Source: Kitasatospora phosalacinea (GTDB taxonomy: Bacteria; Actinomycetota; Actinomycetes; Streptomycetales; Streptomycetaceae). From it: a DNA stretch of 64,000 nucleotides. Positions 53,840 through 64,000 of the stretch are shown one piece after another. Position 1 is the first letter of the stretch. Each line of letters begins with the position of its first letter. Location of the stretch: the NCBI RefSeq assembly GCF_030268885.1, contig NZ_BSSA01000036.1:1-64000 (forward strand), written 5' to 3'. The translations under genes and the position numbers were made by a program. The notes below the pieces were generated by a model. That model was not told the DNA's origin. It saw only the letters and a list, made by a program, of their open reading frames with translations, and did not search any database.

Positions 53840-55207
53840 TCACTTGCTCGCGGCGAGCTCCTTCTCCGGCGCGGCCGCGGCGGCCGGCTTCGGCGCGGGG
53901 GCGGTCGCCTCCTGGAAGGCGTCGAAGGGCTTCTCCATCTCGGAGAGGCCGACCGTCTCGCGCTTGAGGAACATCGCCAGGGTCCAGTCGGTGAAGACCC
54001 GGATCTTGCGGTTCATGGTCGGGACCATCGCGCCGTGGTAGCCGCGGTGGAACCACCAGGCCAGGCGGCCCTTGAGCTTGATCTTGCCGAACAGGATCGC
54101 CACGCCCTTGTGCAGGCCGAGGCCGGCCACCGCGCCGAGGTTCTTGTGCTTGTACTCGGCCTGCGGGAAGCCGCGCATGCCCGCGATGACGTTGTCACCG
54201 AGGACGGCGGCCTGGCGGACGGCGTGCTGCGCGTTCGGCGGGCACCAGGCGCCCTCACCGGCGGCCAGGTCGGGCACCTGGGCGTTGTCGCCCGCGGCCC
54301 ACACGTAGTCGAAGCCCTGCACCTGGAGGGTCGCCGCGGTGTCCACGTGGCCGCGCGGGCCGAGCGGGAGGCCGAAGCGGTTGACCACCGGGTTGGGCTT
54401 GACGCCCGCGGTCCACACGATGGTGGAGGCGTCGAACTCCATGCCGTTCTTCAGCACCACGTGCTGGTCGACGCAGGACTCCATCGAGGTCTCGATGTAG
54501 ACCTCGATGTCGCGCTCCTCCAGGCGGCCCTTGGTCCACAGACCGAGGTCCGGGCCCATCTCGGGGAGGATGCGGTTGGCCGCCTCCACCACCACGAAGC
54601 GCATGTCGGAACGGCTGACGGTCTTGTAGATCTTGGCGGCGTCGCGCGCCATGTCCTCGATCTCGGCGACGGTCTCGATGCCGGCGAAGCCACCGCCGAT
54701 GACCACGAAGGTCAGGGCCTTGCGCCGGACGTCCTCGTCCGTGGTGGACTCGGCCTTGTCGAGCTGCGCCATGACGTGGTTGCGGAGGCTGATCGCCTCC
54801 TCGACCGTCTTCATGCCGATGCCGTGCTCCGCCAGACCCGGGATCGGGAAGGTGCGGGACACCGAGCCGGTCGCGACGACCAGGTACTCGAAGGGCAGTT
54901 CGTAGGACTCGCCGGCTGCGGGCTGGATGGTGGCGACCTTGCGGGCGTGGTCCACCTCGGTCACGTGACCGGTGAGCACCTCCGCCTTCTTGAGGGCGCT
55001 GCGCAGCGGCGCGACGAGGTTGCGAGGGGCGACGTTGCCGCCGGCCGCCTCGGGGAGGAAGGGCAGGTACGTCATGTACGACCGCGGGTCGACGACCGTG
55101 ACGGTCGCTTCGCCGTAACGCATCTTCTTGAGGATGCGCATCGCGGCATACAGGCCGACGTAACCACCGCCGACAATGAGGATGCGAGGACGCTCCGTGG
55201 TGCTCAT
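53840..55207 (-). CDS. ndh: Type II NADH:quinone oxidoreductase
   Basis: 455 residues. Two dinucleotide-binding motifs: FAD site RILIVGGGYVGLYAAMRIL near residue 10, and NADH site FVVIGGGFAGIETVAEIEDM in the middle. DYVWAAGDNAQVPD is the second FAD motif. Single-subunit, non-proton-pumping enzyme on the inner face of the membrane, feeding electrons to menaquinone. The C-terminal Ala/Pro/Lys-rich tail is not conserved. ATG 55207 has no strong ribosome-binding site. A Rex-type operator lies just upstream, so redox control is expected. Confidence 0.95.
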   Translation of the reverse strand: MSTTERPRILIVGGGYVGLYAAMRILKKMRYGEATVTVVDPRSYMTYLPFLPEAAGGNVAPRNLVAPLRSALKKAEVLTGHVTEVDHARKVATIQPAAGESYELPFEYLVVATGSVSRTFPIPGLAEHGIGMKTVEEAISLRNHVMAQLDKAESTTDEDVRRKALTFVVIGGGFAGIETVAEIEDMARDAAKIYKTVSRSDMRFVVVEAANRILPEMGPDLGLWTKGRLEERDIEVYIETSMESCVDQHVVLKNGMEFDASTIVWTAGVKPNPVVNRFGLPLGPRGHVDTAATLQVQGFDYVWAAGDNAQVPDLAAGEGAWCPPNAQHAVRQAAVLGDNVIAGMRGFPQAEYKHKNLGAVAGLGLHKGVAILFGKIKLKGRLAWWFHRGYHGAMVPTMNRKIRVFTDWTLAMFLKRETVGLSEMEKPFDAFQEATAPAPKPAAAAAPEKELAASK

Positions 55208-55241
55208 ATCCGAAAGTATCCACCCCCGCCTGACGGGCCAT

Positions 55242-55259
55242 TCGTGAGGCCCGTCACAA
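55242..55259. promoter_or_regulatory. Rex operator upstream of ndh
   Basis: On the minus strand TTGTGA-N6-TCACGA, one base from the Rex consensus TTGTGA-N6-TCACAA, 35-52 nt before the ndh start. Rex binds NADH/NAD+-dependently, and ndh is a known type of Rex target in streptomycetes. Confidence 0.75.
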
Positions 55260-55572
55260 GCCCCTGGACACCTGGTGATACACTGCGCGCCCGCACTTCC
55301 GCCCCGACGGGGCCTCCCCGCCCCTGCCGGCCACCCGCGGCGGGCGGGCCGGGCCGCAGTGCCGCGCTGAGCAGCAACGATCCCGGCGCCGCACGGGTTC
55401 CCGAGCGGGGTTTCGATTTCTCCGGGATGAACGGCAGGTTGCCTGCGATCCCACGAGCGACCCGCCGACAGCGCCTTCGGTCCACATTTCGGTCGCCGCA
55501 GTGGCTCGGAGTGGGTCGAAAGGCTGGATTGCCATGTGAAGAAATTCACGAAGGTTCTCGCCGCGACACGCC
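55260..55572. other. Non-coding stretch upstream of ndh
   Basis: About 310 nt. GTGTATCAC on the minus strand (about 55274-55282) may be the -10 region of ndh. I see no gene. Confidence 0.35.
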
Positions 55573-55628
55573 GGAAGGCCCCCGGAACGGCCCGCGGGGG
55601 TCTCCCGCACGCCCTCCGGGGGCCTTCC
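55573..55628 (-). terminator. Terminator of the ppx gene
   Basis: Perfect 14-bp arms GGAAGGCCCCCGGA (55573-55586) and TCCGGGGGCCTTCC (55615-55628) with a GC-rich interior. Next to it, CCGACGGCCTC is repeated at 55627-55656. Confidence 0.8.
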
Positions 55629-55663
55629 GACGGCCTCCGACGGCCTCTCGACGGCTCGGTGGA

Positions 55664-56599
55664 TCAGGCGATCGACCAGGCGATCCCGTCCAGGATGTCG
55701 TGCTCGGAGACCAGCAGTTCGGCGGCCCCGGTGCGCTCCATGACCTCCAGCAGGACGAGCGCGCCCGCGGCGATCACGTCCACCCGGCCGGGGTGCATGA
55801 CCGGCACGGCGGCCCGCTCGGCGTGCGAGGAGTGCAGCAGCCAGCGGGCGACCTCCCGCACCCGCTCGACGCCGACCACCGCGTGGTGGATCCGCTCGGA
55901 GTCGTAGCCGGGCAGCTCCAGGGCGATCCCGGCGACGGTGGTGACCGTCCCGGCCAGGCCGACCAGGGTCGCGCCGGAGTCCAGCGGGACGACCCCGGCG
56001 ACGGTGTCCAGCGCGGCCCGGATGTCGGCCCGCGCGGCCTCGATCTGCGCCTCGGTGGGCTGCCCGCCCGCGAAGTGACGCTCCGTCATCCGCACGCAGC
56101 CGATGTCCATCGAGTACGCGGCCCGCACCTCCTGCTCGCCGAGCACGAACTCGGTGGAGCCCCCGCCCAGGTCGAACACCAGGTACGGCGGCCGGTGCGG
56201 GCCGCCGAGCAGCTCGCGGGTGGCGCCGGTGAAGGACAGCCGGGCCTCCTCGTCGCCGCTGACCACGCTCGGCGTGACGCCCAGGATCTCCTCGACCCCG
56301 GCGGTGAACTCGGCGGCGTTCTCGGCGTCCCGGGAGGCGGAGGTGGCGACCATCCGGATCCGGTCCGGGGTGACCCCGTGCGCGGCGATGACCTCCGCGT
56401 ACTCGCGGCAGGCCGCGAAGGTGCGGGCCAGCGCCTCGGGGTGCAGCCGCCCGGTGCGGTCGACGTCCTGGCCGAGCCGGACGATCAGCATCCGCCGGTC
56501 CAGGTCCGTGATCTCGCCGGTGGCCGGGTCGAGGTCGGCGATCAGCAGGCGGATCGAGTTGGTGCCGCAGTCGATCGCGGCGACCCGGGTGCTGCTCAC
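55664..56599 (-). CDS. ppx: Exopolyphosphatase / pppGpp phosphatase (Ppx/GppA)
   Basis: 311 residues, ASKHA-fold phosphatase. AAIDCGTNSIRLLIAD is the P-loop, VFDLGGGSTEFVLG the second phosphate motif. Removes terminal phosphate from polyphosphate and possibly from pppGpp. Only the core domain is present, the short actinobacterial form. The start GTG overlaps the DUF501 stop by 3 nt, so the two are coupled. Confidence 0.9.
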   Translation of the reverse strand: MSSTRVAAIDCGTNSIRLLIADLDPATGEITDLDRRMLIVRLGQDVDRTGRLHPEALARTFAACREYAEVIAAHGVTPDRIRMVATSASRDAENAAEFTAGVEEILGVTPSVVSGDEEARLSFTGATRELLGGPHRPPYLVFDLGGGSTEFVLGEQEVRAAYSMDIGCVRMTERHFAGGQPTEAQIEAARADIRAALDTVAGVVPLDSGATLVGLAGTVTTVAGIALELPGYDSERIHHAVVGVERVREVARWLLHSSHAERAAVPVMHPGRVDVIAAGALVLLEVMERTGAAELLVSEHDILDGIAWSIA

Positions 56600-57267
56600 G
56601 ACTCGTCCTCCGGTCCGTCGGCCCCGGCGGCGGCCCTGCGGGCGGCCCGCTCGGCGCTCAGCGCCTCCTTGGCGGCGATCACCGCGTCGTGGTCCTGCCC
56701 GGCGGCCTTGGCCCGGTTGCGGGCGACCCGCTCACCGGCCGCGTCGACCTCGGCCTCGCTGACGCACGGGCCCTTGGCCCACCACTGCTCCAGCATCCCG
56801 ATCGCCTCGTCGCCGAGCGGGTTGACGCCCTCACCGGCGGCCAGCGAGTGCCCGACCAGCACGTGCAGGCACTTGACCCGGTCGGGCATGCCGCCCGCGC
56901 TGGGGAAGCCCTCCAGCACCTCGATGGCGTCCCGGCGGGCGATGTAGTCCTCGTGCGCCCTCCGGTACGCGGCGGCGAGCTCCGGGTCCTCGGCGAGCCG
57001 GGCGGTCTGCTCCTTCATCACGCCGTCCGCCTCCAGCGTCCCGATCAGCGAGGCGGCCCGGGGGCAGGTCAGGTAGTAGAGCGTCGGGAACGGCGTGCCG
57101 TCGGGCAGCCGGGGCGCGGTCTCCACCACGTCCGGGTTGCCGCACGGGCAGCGGTGGGCGACGCCGCGCAGCCCGCGCGGGACGCGGCCGAGCTGGGCGG
57201 CGATGGCGGCGACGTCGCGCTCGGACACCTCGGGGGCGTCGGACGCGGGAGGGTTCTGGTTGCTCAT
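56596..57267 (-). CDS. DUF501-family protein
   Basis: 223 residues. DUF501 core at about residues 14-175: HRCPCGNPDVVETAPRLPDG, LYYLTCPRAASLIG and LEGFPSAGGMPDRVKCLHVL are the conserved Cys-containing segments. The four conserved Cys could bind metal. C-terminal Ala/Arg/Glu helix. Function unknown, but the gene is found next to eno-divIC in actinobacteria. ATG 57267. Confidence 0.9.
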   Translation of the reverse strand: MSNQNPPASDAPEVSERDVAAIAAQLGRVPRGLRGVAHRCPCGNPDVVETAPRLPDGTPFPTLYYLTCPRAASLIGTLEADGVMKEQTARLAEDPELAAAYRRAHEDYIARRDAIEVLEGFPSAGGMPDRVKCLHVLVGHSLAAGEGVNPLGDEAIGMLEQWWAKGPCVSEAEVDAAGERVARNRAKAAGQDHDAVIAAKEALSAERAARRAAAGADGPEDES

Positions 57268-57286
57268 CGGGAGTCTGTTCGTCTGA

Positions 57287-57324
57287 GGGGGCGGGGGTCT
57301 TGGGGGCGGGGGCCTTGGGGGCGG
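57287..57324. repeat. G-rich tandem repeat (possible G-quadruplex)
   Basis: The 15-bp units GGGGGCGGGGGTCTT and GGGGGCGGGGGCCTT are followed by a half unit GGGGGCGG. Five runs of five G (57287-57291, 57293-57297, 57302-57306, 57308-57312, 57317-57321) with loops of 1, 4, 1 and 4 nt satisfy the G-quadruplex pattern. It lies between the divIC stop codon and the DUF501 start. Confidence 0.75.
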
Positions 57325-57325
57325 C

Positions 57326-57766
57326 TCAGCGGGCCGGTCGCGGCGCGGGCAGGGCGGCGTCGGCGGCGTCCACCGAGTCCCAGAGGGTGGCGTACCAGGG
57401 CTTGACCGCCTTCGGGCGGCCGGCCGCGGCGTCGGTCGAGGAGGGCTTCGCGCCGGGCGAGGGCTGCGGGGAGACCGAGACGAACGGGGTCTCGCCGGGC
57501 AGCGCGTAGTGCAGCCGCTCCCTGGCCTGGGCCTTGACGTACTCCGGGTCCTGCCAGCGGGCCTTCTCCCGGCGCAACTCGTCGACCTGCTGGCGGGCGT
57601 GCTCGGCCTTGGCCCGCTGGGCGGCGATCTCGCCGCGCTGGGCGATGTACTGCCGGGCCGGGTAGGCGAGTATCGCCACCAGCGAGCACAGCACGAGCAC
57701 CAGCACGGTGGCCCGGCTGGTGAAGCGCGGTCGCGCCGCCAACCCGGGAATCCTCCACTTGGCCAT
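57326..57766 (-). CDS. Septum formation initiator, DivIC/FtsB family
   Basis: 146 residues. A cytosolic N-terminus, one membrane helix (TVLVLVLCSLVAILAYPARQ), then an extracytoplasmic coiled coil (GEIAAQRAKAEHARQQVDEL) and the family motif YVKAQARERLHYALPGETPF. Part of the divisome, partner of FtsL/DivIB-type proteins. Pro/Ala-rich tail. ATG 57766 has GGAGGGG upstream. Located directly after eno and before DUF501, the usual actinobacterial order. Confidence 0.9.
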   Translation of the reverse strand: MAKWRIPGLAARPRFTSRATVLVLVLCSLVAILAYPARQYIAQRGEIAAQRAKAEHARQQVDELRREKARWQDPEYVKAQARERLHYALPGETPFVSVSPQPSPGAKPSSTDAAAGRPKAVKPWYATLWDSVDAADAALPAPRPAR

Positions 57767-57790
57767 CTGCTCGCCCCTCCTGCGCATGCC

Positions 57791-57831
57791 GGTGCCCCGG
57801 CCCCACCCTACGCGGTGGGAGCCGGGGCACC
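57791..57831 (-). terminator. Terminator of eno
   Basis: GGTGCCCCGGC (57791-57801) pairs with GCCGGGGCACC (57821-57831), and the inner CCCACC / GGTGGG extends the stem. Placed between eno and divIC, 39 nt after the eno stop codon. Confidence 0.85.
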
Positions 57832-57869
57832 GGTCACATCAAGCGGTTGTTCAGCCCCTGCTGTGCTCG

Positions 57870-60345
<2,476 letters not shown>

Positions 60346-60590
60346 GCGGACAGGACTCGGCGTGCCGCGATCGGGGCCCGCAGCTGCGGGCATGTCGGAG
60401 AGTAGGCAAAGCTGACGAGCAATCACAAGCTCATATCACCATGATCACGCCGAAATTACGGATCTTCAGGTCTCGTACACGAACGATCCAGGTATGTCCG
60501 GATTCGTTCCGAACCGGAGTGCGACGCGCGCCCCCGCCCCGGCGCGTCGTCGGCCCGGTCGGACGGCGTGTCGCGGGGGTCGAAACGGCG
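60346..60590. other. rpfA promoter region
   Basis: About 245 nt, locally less GC-rich at 60410-60490 (CAATCACAAGCTCATATCACC). The rpfA promoter should be here; no gene is seen between it and the P450 stop codon. Confidence 0.4.
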
Positions 60591-61850
60591 TCAGCGGGGC
60601 GTGAAGGAGACCGGGAGGTCGCGCAGACCGCGCATGATCAGTCCGCCCCGCCAGCGCAGTTCCGCCGGATCGGCGGCCAACCGAACGTCCGGAAGCCTGG
60701 TCAGTAGGCTGCCGATCGCGCGCTGCCCCTCAAGCCGGGCCAGCGGGGCGCCGATGCAGTAGTGGATGCCGTGACCGAAACCCAGGTGCGGGTTGTCCGA
60801 GCGGGCCAGGTCGAGGGTGTTCTCGGCGGAGAACCGGGCCGGGTCGCGGTCCGCCGCGGCCAGCACCACCAGCACCGGGTCGCCGACCGGGACGTCCACC
60901 CCGCCGATGGTCAGCGGCGCGGTGGCGAACCGCCAGGTGGCCAGCTCCACCGGGCCGTCGTAGCGCAGCAGTTCCTCGACGCCGGTCTCCAGCAGGGCCG
61001 ACTCGCCGCGGCCCAGCGACTGCTGGAGCAGCGTGCGCTGGTCCGGGTTGCGCAGCAGCGCGTACATGCCGTTGCCGATGAGGTTGACGGTCGTCTCGAA
61101 GCCGGCGAAGAGCAGGATGAAGGCCATCGCCGCGGCCTCCTTCTCGGTCAGGTGCTCGCCGTGGTCACTGGCCCGGATCAGGCCGGAGATCAGGTCGTCG
61201 CCCAGGTCGGCCCGCTTGCGGTGGATCAGGTCGGCCAGGTAGCCCTGGATCTGCTTGACCGCGCGGCCGACCCCTCCCCTCTTGCCGCCGGCGTGTCCCG
61301 GCTTCGTGTGGCGCAGCATCATCCCCGCCCAGTCGCGCAGGTCGTCCTGGTCCTCGGCGGGGACGCCGAGCAGGTCGCAGATCGCGTAGATGGGGAGCGG
61401 GAAGGCGAACTCGTGGATCAGGTCGGCCTCGCCGCGCCCGGCGAAGGAGTCGATCAGCCGGTCGGTGAGCTGCTGCACCCGCGGTTCGAACTCGGCCACC
61501 CGGCGCGGGGTGAACGCCTTGGAGACCAGGCGGCGCAGCCGGGTGTGGTCCGGCGGGTCGATGTTCAGCAGGTGGGTCATCAGGTCGGCCTGCCGCTCCC
61601 CCGGGATGCCGACCCGGCCGCTGCGGTGGGCCTGCTCGCTGTGGTGCGCCGGGTTCTTCGACAGCCGGGCGTCCGCCAGCGCCTGCCGCGCGTCCGCGTA
61701 GCGGGTGACCAGCCAGGCGTCCACCCCGCTCGGCAGGGTGGTGCGGTGCACCGGCGCGTGCTCGCGCAGCCAGGCGTACGCCGGGTAGGGGTCGGCCGCG
61801 AACTCCCAGGTGAAGAGTTGCGGATGGGCGGCGTGGGGCTGATCTGGCAT
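60591..61850 (-). CDS. Cytochrome P450
   Basis: 419 residues, soluble bacterial P450. I-helix ILLFAGFETTVNLIGNGMY (AGxET form of the oxygen-activating motif), K-helix ELLRYDGPVELATWR, and the haem loop FGHGIHYCIGAPLARLEGQ with the thiolate Cys. Substrate unknown. It needs ferredoxin and reductase partners, which are not encoded here. ATG 61850; the ribosome-binding site is weak. Confidence 0.95.
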   Translation of the reverse strand: MPDQPHAAHPQLFTWEFAADPYPAYAWLREHAPVHRTTLPSGVDAWLVTRYADARQALADARLSKNPAHHSEQAHRSGRVGIPGERQADLMTHLLNIDPPDHTRLRRLVSKAFTPRRVAEFEPRVQQLTDRLIDSFAGRGEADLIHEFAFPLPIYAICDLLGVPAEDQDDLRDWAGMMLRHTKPGHAGGKRGGVGRAVKQIQGYLADLIHRKRADLGDDLISGLIRASDHGEHLTEKEAAAMAFILLFAGFETTVNLIGNGMYALLRNPDQRTLLQQSLGRGESALLETGVEELLRYDGPVELATWRFATAPLTIGGVDVPVGDPVLVVLAAADRDPARFSAENTLDLARSDNPHLGFGHGIHYCIGAPLARLEGQRAIGSLLTRLPDVRLAADPAELRWRGGLIMRGLRDLPVSFTPR

Positions 61851-62006
61851 GTCTTGACCGTATCGGGAAGCACCACCGCGTGAGTCTGGTCACCTGGTGG
61901 GTAATCCCTGTTGCGGAGCGTCGGGGCGCGCCTACGATCCTCCGATAGCCACAGTGGGCGACGTGCGGGTCGGCCACGGGTTCGCCCTCGGGAAGGGGAG
62001 CAGACC

Positions 62007-62426
62007 ATGCGAGTAGCCGGTGCAGTGGTGGTCATCGCGGTGCTCGACGGAGGTTCGGGGGCCGACCTGGCCCGCCGCTTCTCCGCCGCCGGTGCCGCCG
62101 GTCTGCTCATCGCCGACCTGCGTCCCGGCATCGCCGAGGACCTCGCGGCCGAACTCGACCGCCCCGGCTGCCCCGTGGTGGGCGTCTCCGGCGACGTCCA
62201 CCACCCGGCCGACATCGCCGCGCTGGTCGACACCGCCGTCAAGCACCTCGGCCCGATCGACCTGTTCGCGGTCGCGGGCCCGGACGGCGAGCGGATCGTC
62301 CAGCTCGCCGACCTGCCCGACCACCTGAACCCGCTGGCTGAGGTCCTCGCCCTGGTCGGCGAGGCCATCGGCGAGGTGGTCCCGGCCCAGCGCCGCCCGG
62401 TCGCGGACGTCCCGCTGGCCGGCTAG
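62007..62426 (+). pseudogene. Truncated short-chain dehydrogenase-like gene
   Basis: 139 residues from ATG 62007 with GGGGAG upstream. It resembles only the N-terminal half of a short-chain dehydrogenase: GGSGADLARRFSAAGAAGLL (cofactor-loop-like), then GDVHHPADIAALVDTAVKHL and FAVAG, where a normal enzyme continues with NNAG, Ser and YxxxK. The catalytic Ser-Tyr-Lys part (about 120 residues) is missing. The translation signal is intact, so a short protein may still be made. Next to it lies a P450 remnant. Confidence 0.6.
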
Positions 62427-62457
62427 GCCGGGCGGCAGCTCCCGCGGCAGCGCGCAC

Positions 62458-62530
62458 GTGTCGTTGCCGATGAGGTTGACGGTGGTCTCGAAGCCCGCGA
62501 AGAGCAGGGCGAGGGCCGTCGCTGCGGCCG
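62458..62530 (-). pseudogene. Remnant of a second cytochrome P450 (I-helix)
   Basis: On the minus strand it encodes ALALLFAGFETTVNLIGN, matching the I-helix of the intact P450 (61061-61135) with about 85% nucleotide identity by eye. The flanks do not match and there is no complete gene. Probably left by duplication, deletion or recombination between P450 genes. Confidence 0.7.
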
Positions 62531-62555
62531 CGTGCCACCGAGCGGGACCGCTCCC

Positions 62556-63551
62556 CTACTCCTCCGGCAGCCCCTCCGCGGCCCGGACCGCCGCGCGGTA
62601 GCGGCGGGCCGCCGCCCGCAGCGCCGCGTCCACGTCCACCCCCCGGTCGTGGGCGCGCTGGGCGACCGCCAGCAGCAGCTGCCCCGCCGACTCCGCGGTC
62701 AGCTCGGCGGGCAGCTCGTACGGCGCGTCCGGCACGCCGGTGAAGTGCGCGCGGCGCACCCGCGACACCAGCTTCGCCGCGTACGCCAGCGCGGGCAGCC
62801 CGGCGGGCACGCCGTCCAGGACCGATTCGCGCTGCTTCTCCGCCGCCTTCAGCTGCTCCCAGTTGGCCTCGGTCTCGGCCGAGCCGGTCACGCTCACGTC
62901 GCCGAACACGTGCGGGTGGCGGTACATCAGCTTCTCGACGATGTCGCCCGCGACGTCGTCGATCGAGAACGGGTCCTCGGCGTCCTCCTCGGCGATCCGC
63001 GAGTGGAAGAACACCTGCAGCAGCACGTCGCCGAGCTCCTCGCGCAGGGTCTCCCGGTCGCCCTCCTCGATCGCCTCGACCAGCTCGAACGCCTCCTCCA
63101 CCAGGTACTTCACCAGGCTCTGGTGGGTCTGCTCGGCGTCCCACGGGCAGCCGCCCGGCGAGCGCAGCCGGTCCATCACCGAGACCAGGTCGAGCAGCCG
63201 GGCCCCCGGCAGGTCGTACGAACCCGGCAGCAGTTCGATCTCCGGGTGCTCGCCCGCCTCCTCGACCGCGATCCGGGCCAGCGCGTCCGTCAGGCCCGGG
63301 TCGCCGTCCGGGCTCTCCAGCCAGACCGCGGGCGCCGCCGCGAGCAGCCGCCGCGCCAGCGCCGGGGCGGACGGCCGCTCCACCACCTCCGGCTCCACGC
63401 CCGCCGCCCGCAGCGCGGCCAGCTGCGGGTGGTCAGCGACGCCGACCAGCACCGTGGGCGCGGACCGGAGCGCCTCCCAGGCGGGCCAGGAGAGCAGGCC
63501 GGGGGCGACGCGGTGGGTGGTGGTCAGCAGGATCAGCTTCGGAGTCTCCAC
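62556..63551 (-). CDS. mazG: MazG-family nucleoside triphosphate pyrophosphohydrolase
   Basis: 331 residues. The N-terminal 110 residues are a non-conserved extension with an LTTTHRVAPGLLSWPAWE start. The MazG domain (about 120-290) has CPWDAEQTHQSLVKYLVEEA and LREELGDVLLQVFFHSRIA with the EExxE/ExxD metal motif. Hydrolyses (d)NTPs to NMP and pyrophosphate in house-cleaning or stringent response control. The start is GTG 63551. Confidence 0.9.
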   Translation of the reverse strand: METPKLILLTTTHRVAPGLLSWPAWEALRSAPTVLVGVADHPQLAALRAAGVEPEVVERPSAPALARRLLAAAPAVWLESPDGDPGLTDALARIAVEEAGEHPEIELLPGSYDLPGARLLDLVSVMDRLRSPGGCPWDAEQTHQSLVKYLVEEAFELVEAIEEGDRETLREELGDVLLQVFFHSRIAEEDAEDPFSIDDVAGDIVEKLMYRHPHVFGDVSVTGSAETEANWEQLKAAEKQRESVLDGVPAGLPALAYAAKLVSRVRRAHFTGVPDAPYELPAELTAESAGQLLLAVAQRAHDRGVDVDAALRAAARRYRAAVRAAEGLPEE

Positions 63552-63605
63552 GGGACCGAACCTACCGCGCGGGGCCCCGGCCGCGGGCGCGGGCAGCCGC
63601 CGGGG

Positions 63606-64000
63606 TCAGTGCTTGCGGCGGGCCTTCGCGACCAGGACCATCAGCCCCGCCAGGACGCAGCCGAGGGCGGCGAGGCCGATCAGCGGGAGGGCCCCGGCGG
63701 TGCCGGTCTCGGGGAGGCGGCCGCTCGCGGTGCTGCCGGGGCTGCCGGGGCTGCCGGACGGGGTCGGCGCGGACGAGGACGGGGACGAGGGCGAGGAGGA
63801 CGGGGACGGGGAGGGGCCGGGGGCGGTGACGGTGACCGTCGCCGCGCAGGCGGGGTCGGTGCTGCCCCGGCCGCAGTTGTTGCGGTAGGTGGTGGAGGTG
63901 ACGGTGTTGGTGAGTTCGGCGTCGGCGGTCGGCGAGGAGCGGACGGTCACCGAGTAGTCGACGGTCGCGGTGGCGCCGACCGGCAGGTCGCCCCTCCAGT
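63606..64000 (-). CDS. Sortase-anchored surface protein, C-terminal part
   Basis: Partial: the gene runs off the right edge. The visible part, about 131 residues, starts in a DUF11-like repeat (PVGATATVDYSVTVRSSPTA; VTSTTYRNNCGRGSTDPACA), followed by a Ser/Pro linker and a sorting signal LPETG, a hydrophobic segment (PLIGLAALGCVLAGLMVLVA) and a basic tail KARRKH. Sortase should link it to peptidoglycan. Function of the rest is unknown. Confidence 0.85.
   Translation of the reverse strand, partial: WRGDLPVGATATVDYSVTVRSSPTADAELTNTVTSTTYRNNCGRGSTDPACAATVTVTAPGPSPSPSSSPSSPSSSAPTPSGSPGSPGSTASGRLPETGTAGALPLIGLAALGCVLAGLMVLVAKARRKH

Noticed and set aside
60591-61850. P450 assigned to a named CYP subfamily
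   Set aside because: Motifs prove a P450 but not a subfamily or substrate; I have no basis for a number.

Overview
The window is high-GC actinobacterial chromosome with the codon bias, GC3 and gene content of the Streptomycetaceae (Streptomyces or Kitasatospora). The family markers are a tRNA-Leu with a UAA anticodon (bldA), mycothiol S-conjugate amidase (mca), a resuscitation-promoting factor under a ydaO-type c-di-AMP riboswitch, a DasR-type operator in front of a chitinase, and an AhpC/AhpD pair divergent from OxyR. Most of it looks like core chromosome. There is no prophage, integrase, insertion sequence, rRNA or CRISPR array. I can support about 58 protein genes and one tRNA gene.

Region by region. 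1-2.4 kb: oxyR (-) divergent from ahpC-ahpD. 2.4-9.7 kb: AI-2E-family permease, secreted lytic transglycosylase, PIN-PhoH ATPase and cis-prenyltransferase (all -), then a dre-controlled family 18 chitinase (+). 9.8-15.5 kb: membrane protein, orphan prepilin peptidase, AlaA-type aminotransferase, GTP-type PEP carboxykinase, haemolysin III-like protein. 15.6-20 kb: MFS efflux pump and its TetR regulator, quinone oxidoreductase, GlxA-type AraC regulator. 20.1-26.2 kb: a secreted protein gene and a C39-like cysteine protease gene, divergent from an XRE-type regulator, then a GNAT enzyme, a DUF255 thioredoxin-fold protein and a small membrane protein. 26.3-33.6 kb: mca, DUF4307, greA, a DrrAB-type ABC exporter, threonine ammonia-lyase, MarR, cystathionine gamma-synthase.

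33.7-40.96 kb: M48 protease and partner, cupin, DUF1203, a lipoprotein that lacks a canonical start codon, an L,D-transpeptidase. 41-45.9 kb: a long non-coding stretch, cystathionine beta-synthase, an intergenic repeat array, an SGNH hydrolase, thiolase. 46-53.6 kb: membrane-anchored protein, Bax-inhibitor-1 protein, cyclophilin, an FtsX/LolD-type ABC pair, bldA tRNA, HTH-like protein. 53.8-64 kb: ndh (Rex box), ppx, DUF501, divIC/ftsB, enolase, rpfA with riboswitch, cytochrome P450, a truncated SDR beside a P450 remnant, MazG, and the C-terminal end of an LPETG surface protein.

Functional themes are peroxide and thiol stress (OxyR/AhpCD, Mca, DUF255), cell-wall remodelling (UppS, two transglycosylase-type enzymes, L,D-transpeptidase), sulfur amino acids (cystathionine beta- and gamma-enzymes), central carbon metabolism (PckG, Eno, Ndh, thiolase) and development (bldA, rpfA, chitinase). 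The observations most worth checking are the ATC-initiated lipoprotein, the ten-copy repeat array between cbs and the SGNH hydrolase, the protease/secreted-protein locus with its palindrome and phased repeats, and the P450/SDR remnant. Starts were chosen from ribosome-binding sites and family N-termini, so several differ from the longest open frame.
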